NCBI RefSeq assembly: GCF_025905425.1
Contig: NZ_CP109603.1
Location: forward strand, 4,294,501 to 4,358,500
Direction of reading: 5' to 3'
Length of the DNA: 64,000 nt
Source: Pseudomonas putida
GTDB lineage: Bacteria; Pseudomonadota; Gammaproteobacteria; Pseudomonadales; Pseudomonadaceae
Made by a program: the position numbers and the translations under genes. Numbering within the stretch: the stretch's first letter is position 1; every line of letters begins with the position of its first letter. This document shows positions 58,234 through 64,000 of this stretch, one piece after another. The notes under the pieces are model-generated. The model had not been told where the DNA came from. It saw only the letters and a program-made list of their open reading frames with translations, and did not search any database.

Positions 58234-59121
58234 TCAGCGTGCGTAGGTCATCAGCACGTCCGCAGCGGTCTGGCTGTCTACCGACATCATCACGCTCAGG
58301 GCAGTGACGGTGAGGATCGAGAAGCCGAACACCTTGCGGGCCCACTTGCTGTCGTCCTCGGCCTTGTAGCCACCCCATGCCATGTACAGCCAGTACAGGC
58401 CCATGGCAGCAGCCACGGCCATGTAACCGAGGCCGGCGTAACCGCCGAGGGTGAGCATCAGGGTCGCGAGCACGAAGGCCAGCACGTACAGCACGATCTG
58501 CTTCTTGGCTGCAAGAATACCGCGCGCCACCGGCAGGACCGGGATGTTGGCAGCGCTGTAATCCTTGAAGCGGAAGATGGCGATCGCAAAGCTGTGCGGC
58601 ATCTGCCACAGGCTGAACATCACCAGCAGGGTCACTGCAGCCAAGTCGAAGCTATTGCTCACGGCGCAGTAGCCGATCACCGGAGGCATGGCACCCGAAA
58701 GGCTGCCGACCAAGGTGCCGTGCACCGATTTACGCTTCAGCCAGAGGCTGTAGAAACCGACGTAGACGATGAAGCCGATCAGCGCACAGAACGCCGACAG
58801 TGGGTTGGCCTGGACATACAGCAGGCTGAAACCCGCCACCCCAAGCAGGGTGGCGTAGATCAGCGCGAGGGGCAGCGACATGCCGCCCTGGACCATGACG
58901 CGGTTCTTGGTACGTTCCATCTTGATGTCGATGTCGCGGTCGATGCAGTTGTTGAACACACAACCCGACGCCACCACCAGAGAAGTACCTACCACCACCG
59001 CCAGGAACAGGGCGAAGTCCACATGGCCCTTCGCGGCAAGGAAGAAACCGCCTGCCACGGAAAGCACGTTACCGAAAATGATCCCCGGTTTGGTGATTTG
59101 GATAAAGTGCTTAACGGACAT
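58234..59121 (-). CDS. cyoE: Protoheme IX farnesyltransferase (heme O synthase)
   Basis: 295 residues, about nine spans. The prenyltransferase Asp-rich motif is in [18 protein letters not shown]; a second Asp-rich loop-like region ([13 protein letters not shown]) follows. Makes heme O for CyoB. Last gene of the operon. Confidence 0.96.
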   Translation of the reverse strand: MSVKHFIQITKPGIIFGNVLSVAGGFFLAAKGHVDFALFLAVVVGTSLVVASGCVFNNCIDRDIDIKMERTKNRVMVQGGMSLPLALIYATLLGVAGFSLLYVQANPLSAFCALIGFIVYVGFYSLWLKRKSVHGTLVGSLSGAMPPVIGYCAVSNSFDLAAVTLLVMFSLWQMPHSFAIAIFRFKDYSAANIPVLPVARGILAAKKQIVLYVLAFVLATLMLTLGGYAGLGYMAVAAAMGLYWLYMAWGGYKAEDDSKWARKVFGFSILTVTALSVMMSVDSQTAADVLMTYAR

Positions 59122-59132
59122 GCAGTCTTACC

Positions 59133-59465
59133 TCACTTGGCCATCATTTCGATGTGGATGTTGAACATGATCCACAGCGACAGGCCGACCAGCAGTGCAA
59201 TTACCATGGCGGTAAACAGGAACGTCGACACGTTGGAACGCTGCTCTTTCGAGCGGTCCATGTGCAGGAAGTACACGAGGTGCACTACTACCTGAATCAC
59301 AGCCATCGCGACCACGACCAGAACGGTCAGGTTCTTCGGCAGGCTTGGGAACATCACCAGGCCGAACGGGATCGCGGTCAGGATGATCGACAGTACAAAG
59401 CCGATCATGTAGGACTTCACGCTGCCGTGATTACCTTCGTGATGAGTGTCGTGTGCGTTAGCCAT
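59133..59465 (-). CDS. cyoD: Cytochrome bo3 oxidase subunit IV
   Basis: 110 residues with three spans (SYMIGFVLSIILTAIPFGLV, LTVLVVVAMAVIQVVVHLVY, TFLFTAMVIALLVGLSLWIM). Assists CuB/heme assembly of subunit I. Shares a base with the cyoC stop. Confidence 0.97.
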   Translation of the reverse strand: MANAHDTHHEGNHGSVKSYMIGFVLSIILTAIPFGLVMFPSLPKNLTVLVVVAMAVIQVVVHLVYFLHMDRSKEQRSNVSTFLFTAMVIALLVGLSLWIMFNIHIEMMAK

Positions 59466-60088
59466 TACAGAACCCCCAGCAGGTAGACGACGGTGAATAC
59501 GCAGATCCAGACCACGTCCAGGAAGTGCCAGAACAGGCTCAGGCAGCTCATGCGGGTCTTGGCAGTCGGGGTAATGCCCTTGGTGCTGATCTGATACATC
59601 AGGATTGCCATCCAGATCAGACCTGCAGTCACGTGCAGACCGTGGGTACCGACCAGCGCGAAGAACGCCGACAGGAAGCCACTGCGCTGCGGGCCGAAGC
59701 CTTCGGCGATCAGGTGATGGAATTCATAGATTTCCATCGCGATGAACGCAGCACCGAACAGGAAGGTCACAGCCAACCAGCCCAGTACGCCTGCTTTCTT
59801 GCCATCGAACAGCTTCAGCATGGCGAAGCCGAAGGTGATCGAGGACAGCAGCAGGAAGGCAGTTTCGACCGCTACGAAGTCGAGCTGGAAAATGTCATGA
59901 CCCGACGGGCCGCCGGCAAAACTGCCGGACAGCACCGCGTAGGTGGCGAAGAGCGACGCAAACAAGATGCAGTCGGTCATCAGGTACAGCCAGAAACCGA
60001 GTACGGTCATCTGGCCCGAGTCGTGGTGGTGATCGTCGTGCCCATGGTCGTGACCATGAGCAGCGCCGTGGATTACTTGACTGGACAT
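59465..60088 (-). CDS. cyoC: Cytochrome bo3 oxidase subunit III
   Basis: 207 residues, five spans, with a His/Asp-rich N-terminus ([13 protein letters not shown]) that may bind metal. Conserved [13 protein letters not shown] and [14 protein letters not shown]. Follows cyoB by 3 bases. Confidence 0.97.
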   Translation of the reverse strand: MSSQVIHGAAHGHDHGHDDHHHDSGQMTVLGFWLYLMTDCILFASLFATYAVLSGSFAGGPSGHDIFQLDFVAVETAFLLLSSITFGFAMLKLFDGKKAGVLGWLAVTFLFGAAFIAMEIYEFHHLIAEGFGPQRSGFLSAFFALVGTHGLHVTAGLIWMAILMYQISTKGITPTAKTRMSCLSLFWHFLDVVWICVFTVVYLLGVL

Positions 60089-60091
60089 TGA

Positions 60092-62113
60092 TTACACCCG
60101 TTCAAACGATTCGACACGTGCGCCGCCAGCAGGCAGTGCACCGGCCTTGGCCAGGGCTTTCAAGCGCTCGCCTTCGATACGCGCCACTTCCTCGGCAGGC
60201 ACCATGTAGCCCTGGTCGTCACGCGCAGCGTGGCGAACGAAGACAGCGATGGTTGCAACCAGGCTCGCACCTACCAGCCACCAGATGTGCCAGATGAAGG
60301 CAAAGCCGAAGACGGTCAGCAGCAGGCCCATGAACAAACCGGTAGAGGTGTTGCTCGGCATGTGGATCGCTTCGTACTTGCCCGGCACCTTGTAGGCAAC
60401 ACCGGCTTCTTTGGCTTCGTGCCAGGCGTCCAGACCAACTTTCTCAGGCATGTGAGCGAAGTTGTAGAACGGAGGTGGCGAAGAAGTCGACCATTCCAGG
60501 GTACGGCCGCCCCATGGGTCGCCGGTCACGTCCAGGTTCTGGTTGCGGTCGCGGACCGAAACGAAGATCTGGATCAGCTGGCAAGCGATACCGAACAGGA
60601 TCAGCACGGCGCCGACAACAGCTACCCACAGGTAGGGTTCCCACAGTGGGTTGTCGGAGTGGTTCAGACGACGGGTCATGCCCATGAAGCCCAGGGCGTA
60701 CAGCGGCATGAACGCAACGTAGAAGCCCGAGATCCAGAACCAGAAGGCAGCTTTGCCCCACTTCTCGTTCAGGGTGAAACCGAAGGCTTTCGGGAACCAG
60801 AAGGCGAAACCGGCGATGTAGCCGAATACCGCGCCACCGATGATCACGTTGTGGAAGTGAGCAATTACGAACAGGCTGTTGTGCAGAACGAAGTCAGCAC
60901 CTGGAACGGCCAGCAGAACGCCGGTCATGCCACCGATGGAGAAGGTGACCATGAAGCCCAGGGTCCAGAGTACTGGCGCGGTGAAGCGCAGGCGGCCCTG
61001 GTAGATGGTGAACAGCCAGTTGAACAACTTCACACCGGTCGGGATCGAAATCAGCATCGTCGCCAGACCGAAGAAGGTGTTGACGCTCGCGCCGGCACCC
61101 ATGGTGAAGAAGTGGTGCAGCCATACCGCAAAGCCAAGAATGGCGATCGCGCCCGATGCATAGATCATCGAGTGGTGACCGAACAGGCGCTTGCCTGCGA
61201 AGGTCGAAGTCACTTCCGAGAACACGCCGAAGGCCGGCAGGATCAGGATGTAAACCTCAGGGTGACCCCACGCCCAGAACAGGTTGACGTACATCATCGG
61301 GTTCCCACCAAGCTCGTTGGTGAAAATGTGGAAGTCCAGATAACGGTCAACAGTCAGCAGAGCGAGTGCAGCGGTCAGAATCGGGAAGGAAGCAACGATC
61401 AGCACGTTGGCCCAGGTGCAGGTCCAGGTGAAGATCGGCATGTCCATCAGTTTCATGCCAGGTGCGCGCATCTTCATCACGGTGACGAGGAAGTTCACAC
61501 CGGTAAGCGTCGTACCCAATCCGGATAGCTGTAGCGCCCAGATGTAGTAGTCGACACCCACGCCAGGGCTGTACTGAATGCCCGCGAGCGGCGGATAGGC
61601 AACCCAACCGGTCTTGGCGAATTCGCCGACGCCCAGGGAGATGTTGACCAGCAGCACGCCTGCCAGCAGCAGGTAGAAGCTCAGGGAGTTCAGGAACGGG
61701 AAGGCAACGTCACGTGCACCGATCTGCAGAGGCAGGGCCAGGTTCATCAGGCCGGTGAAGAACGGCATCGCCATGAAGATGATCATGATCACACCGTGAG
61801 CGGTGAAGATCTGGTCATAGTGTTCAGGCGGCAGGTAGCCTTCGGATCCACCAGTGGCGGCAGCCAGCTGGGTACGCATCATGATGGCGTCGGCAAAGCC
61901 GCGCAGCAGCATGATCATCGCGACGATGATGTACATCACCCCGATTTTCTTGTGGTCGACAGTCGTCAGCCACTCGCTCCACAAGTAGGTCCACTTGCGG
62001 AAATAGGTGATAAGACCGACGACAGCGATACCGCCGAGCGCGATCATGGCAAGCGTCACCATGACTATCGGCTCGTGATAGGGTATCGCCTCCAGGCTTA
62101 GTTTACCGAACAT
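60092..62113 (-). CDS. cyoB: Cytochrome bo3 ubiquinol oxidase subunit I
   Basis: 673 residues, about 15 spans. Contains the heme/CuB ligands: [14 protein letters not shown], the cross-linked His-Tyr in [17 protein letters not shown], the His-His pair in [12 protein letters not shown], and [11 protein letters not shown]. Catalyses O2 reduction and proton pumping. Ends with the usual extended C-terminal tail. Confidence 0.98.
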   Translation of the reverse strand: MFGKLSLEAIPYHEPIVMVTLAMIALGGIAVVGLITYFRKWTYLWSEWLTTVDHKKIGVMYIIVAMIMLLRGFADAIMMRTQLAAATGGSEGYLPPEHYDQIFTAHGVIMIIFMAMPFFTGLMNLALPLQIGARDVAFPFLNSLSFYLLLAGVLLVNISLGVGEFAKTGWVAYPPLAGIQYSPGVGVDYYIWALQLSGLGTTLTGVNFLVTVMKMRAPGMKLMDMPIFTWTCTWANVLIVASFPILTAALALLTVDRYLDFHIFTNELGGNPMMYVNLFWAWGHPEVYILILPAFGVFSEVTSTFAGKRLFGHHSMIYASGAIAILGFAVWLHHFFTMGAGASVNTFFGLATMLISIPTGVKLFNWLFTIYQGRLRFTAPVLWTLGFMVTFSIGGMTGVLLAVPGADFVLHNSLFVIAHFHNVIIGGAVFGYIAGFAFWFPKAFGFTLNEKWGKAAFWFWISGFYVAFMPLYALGFMGMTRRLNHSDNPLWEPYLWVAVVGAVLILFGIACQLIQIFVSVRDRNQNLDVTGDPWGGRTLEWSTSSPPPFYNFAHMPEKVGLDAWHEAKEAGVAYKVPGKYEAIHMPSNTSTGLFMGLLLTVFGFAFIWHIWWLVGASLVATIAVFVRHAARDDQGYMVPAEEVARIEGERLKALAKAGALPAGGARVESFERV

Positions 62114-62116
62114 CTC

Positions 62117-63061
62117 TTACTCCTCTGCACCGGCAGCTGGTTGCATACTCGATTCCACACCCTTGGTAGTGGCCAGATCTTTGCTGCCTGCTTCTTCGTG
62201 GACCGGCTTGCCGCGGTTCATGCCTTCGTACTTGTCGACGATGGACTGGAACAGCTCTGCCGGGGCCTCGCTGTACAGCGCGACTGGGTTGTATTCGCTA
62301 GGTTTGGCCAGAGCGTCGTACTCGGCTTTGCCCAGTTTCAGCGGCGACTGCTTGACCTCGGCGACCCATGCATCGAAGTCGGCCTGGGAAGTGGCAGTAG
62401 CCTTGAATTTCATGCCGGTGAAACCAGCACCGCTGTAGTTGGCGCTGATACCGTCAAACACACCGTTCTCGTTGGCGATCAGGTGCAGTTTGGTGGTCAT
62501 GCCGGCCATGGCGTAGATCTGGCCGCCCAGACCCGGGATGAAGAACGAGTTCATCACGGCGTCAGAGGTGACGCGGAAGTTGATCGGGGTATTGGCCGGG
62601 AAGTTGATCTTGTTGACCGTGGCAATGCCCTGTTCCGGGTAGATGAACAGCCATTTCCAGTCCAGCGCGACCACGTCGATCTGGATCGGCTTCACGTCGG
62701 AATCCAGCGGACGGTAAGGGTCCAGCTTGTGGGTGGAGTGGTAAGTGAAGTAACCCAGGGCAATGATGATCAGGATCGGGATGATCCACACCGCGGCCTC
62801 GATCTTGGTCGAGTGCGACCAGTCAGGCGTGTAGGTGGCGGCCTTGTTGGAAGCACGGTACTTCCAGGCGAACACCAGGGTCATGATGATGACCGGCACC
62901 ACCACCAGCAGCATCAGGCCGGTAGCGATGAGGATGAGGTTCTTTTGCTCAATGCCGACCTGACCTTTCGGGTCGAGCAGGGTCCAGTTGCACCCACTGA
63001 GTAAAAGCATGCCTAAAAAGGGCAATATGCCAAACAGTCTGGGGTAACGCTTTTTACTCAT
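62117..63061 (-). CDS. cyoA: Cytochrome bo3 ubiquinol oxidase subunit II
   Basis: 314 residues. Lipoprotein signal LLLSGCNW gives the lipidated Cys at 24; two spans, then the cupredoxin-like domain that lacks CuA ligands ([35 protein letters not shown]). First gene of the cyo operon; a candidate Anr site and promoter lie upstream. Confidence 0.97.
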   Translation of the reverse strand: MSKKRYPRLFGILPFLGMLLLSGCNWTLLDPKGQVGIEQKNLILIATGLMLLVVVPVIIMTLVFAWKYRASNKAATYTPDWSHSTKIEAAVWIIPILIIIALGYFTYHSTHKLDPYRPLDSDVKPIQIDVVALDWKWLFIYPEQGIATVNKINFPANTPINFRVTSDAVMNSFFIPGLGGQIYAMAGMTTKLHLIANENGVFDGISANYSGAGFTGMKFKATATSQADFDAWVAEVKQSPLKLGKAEYDALAKPSEYNPVALYSEAPAELFQSIVDKYEGMNRGKPVHEEAGSKDLATTKGVESSMQPAAGAEE

Positions 63062-63521
63062 CTCACGACCTCTAGATCAGCTTGCTTCAATGCAATTTGT
63101 GTTTTGGTAGCCAACACTTCGTCCTGCCAAGTGCGGCATTTCGCGCCCGTAGTCACTCCTGCCAGGGGTCCGACTGCAGGACCTTGGCTAAAGCGGTTTA
63201 ACGGTGCTTATGGTTTCGTAGGCAACAGGCCTGTACTTCAGACCAAGTCCATTTGGTGCGGGAAAACGCGGAGGGGTGTCCGCTCGGTATCGCCGCTGGG
63301 CGAAACTTGACGAAGTCAGCAAAAGGGAGCGCTGAGGCTTCCTTCAATCCTGCGACTCGCAAGCAGTGCCGAACGGAAATTGGGGGCGATTGTAGATAGG
63401 TCGCCAACCCTTGACTATGACTTATTGAGCAACAGTCTTTTACAGAATCTGCAACAATGCGACGCGATGGATCAACTTCGCGACAGTTTGTCGCACCCCG
63501 CCGGGTAGCCCTCAAAGCCGC

Positions 63522-63554
63522 ATTCTACAAGGCTTTGTCATTGATCTGGATCAA
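63522..63554 (-). promoter_or_regulatory. Candidate Anr/FNR box and promoter upstream of cyoA
   Basis: Perfect FNR/Anr box TTGAT-CTGG-ATCAA (63541-63554). On the minus strand, a -10 TAGAAT (63522-63527) follows and the box covers the -35 region, a position that would allow repression. A second possible -10 TACAAT lies at 63389-63394. The roughly 560-base gap 63062-63619 has no other gene that I can see; the cyoA leader may be long. Confidence 0.6.
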
Positions 63555-63589
63555 GCGGGGAGCAACTTTCGGCGCATCAGGTGCGGTGC

Positions 63590-63617
63590 AAAAGCCCCGA
63601 TGTAATTCGGGACTTTT
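63590..63617 (-). terminator. dsbB terminator
   Basis: Imperfect stem AAAAGTCCCGA/TCGGGGCTTTT with a 6-base loop on the minus strand, 3 bases after the dsbB stop, ending in a T-run within the stem. Confidence 0.75.
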
Positions 63618-63619
63618 GT

Positions 63620-64000
63620 CTAAGCCTGACGTCGATTGCGGTAGATACCCAGCGGCACCAGGATAGCGGTGAGCACGAACGCGACAAGCGCCCATTGCGC
63701 CAGCGACAGGCCGAGGATCGGTGGGTACGGCGTGCTGCAGAAGCCATCGACCTGGAATGCCAGTGGCCACAGCTTGGCCAGGGGCAGGTCGTCGACGATC
63801 GGCTGCAGGGTATCGATGCCGCAACTGACCATGGGGTTGGCGAGTATATACACATGGTTGCCGGCCGCAACGATTCCGCCAATGGCACTGAGCACCACCA
63901 GGCCTTCAAAGAAGGTCAGGCTGCGGCGCCCAGGCATCGCGGCGGCGATGAACGCGAACACGGCAATAAACAGAAGGGCATAGCGCTGCAGGATGCACAG
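63620..64000 (-). CDS. dsbB: Disulfide bond formation protein DsbB (partial, cut by right edge)
   Basis: About 126 C-terminal residues are visible; the N-terminus lies beyond the window. The segment LCILQRYALLFIAVFA carries one Cys of the first pair, the second Cys pair is in MVSCGIDT and VDGFCSTPYPP, and three spans can be seen. DsbB reoxidises DsbA and passes electrons to quinones. The gene commonly lies upstream of cyo in P. putida. Confidence 0.9.
   Translation of the reverse strand: MCILQRYALLFIAVFAFIAAAMPGRRSLTFFEGLVVLSAIGGIVAAGNHVYILANPMVSCGIDTLQPIVDDLPLAKLWPLAFQVDGFCSTPYPPILGLSLAQWALVAFVLTAILVPLGIYRNRRQA

Overview
The window is a stretch of chromosome from a fluorescent pseudomonad, most likely the Pseudomonas putida group. 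The evidence is the high G+C coding, the many REP palindromes built on a GCGGGCTTGCCCGC core, and a gene order (speC, piuC, der-bamB-hisS-ispG-rodZ-pilF-rlmN-ndk-isc, suhB, secDF-yajC-tgt-queA, selD-selU, cyoABCDE) that I recall from P. putida genomes. Species assignment rests on recall and was not checked by a search.

Layout. Positions 1-1100 hold an ECF sigma factor with its FecR-type regulator, cut by the left edge, behind a Fur-like box. Ornithine decarboxylase (speC) follows. At 2.9-9.6 kb is an iron-uptake block: a Sel1-repeat protein and PiuC hydroxylase on the minus strand, then a catecholate-type TonB receptor and a large membrane flavoprotein reductase on the plus strand. A nitrilase-family amidase and a methionine-type aminotransferase come next. 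From 11.9 to 28.5 kb almost everything is on the minus strand and forms a housekeeping series: trmJ, cysE, the complete isc operon, ndk, rlmN, pilF, rodZ, ispG, hisS, yfgM, bamB, der. suhB lies divergent to it.

The main accessory locus is at 29.5-33.0 kb: a LasI-type acyl-homoserine-lactone synthase, an RsaL-type repressor, a LasR-type receptor and an AMP-forming ligase. This is the ppuI-rsaL-ppuR-ppuA quorum-sensing system. Two matching lux boxes are visible, one between ppuI and rsaL and one in front of ppuA. The preprotein-translocase and queuosine operon (queA-tgt-yajC-secD-secF) and a tRNA-Leu(CAA) follow. Next to the tRNA is a second cell-surface signalling iron system: sigma factor, FecR and a receptor with an N-terminal signalling domain.

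From 43.7 kb on there are small metabolic and hypothetical genes, a decayed antitoxin gene, a bestrophin-type channel, a phosphonate-type ABC transporter divergent from the selenium genes selD-selU, further small genes around a perfect 64-bp inverted repeat, an uncharacterised alpha/beta hydrolase, alaC, and the complete cytochrome bo3 oxidase operon with a candidate Anr site upstream. A dsbB gene is cut by the right edge.

I saw no CRISPR array, prophage or transposase. Most of the window is well-known biology. The parts most worth a second look are the quorum-sensing locus with its paired lux boxes and dedicated ligase, the transporter beside selD-selU, the 64-bp inverted repeat and the orphan hydrolase.
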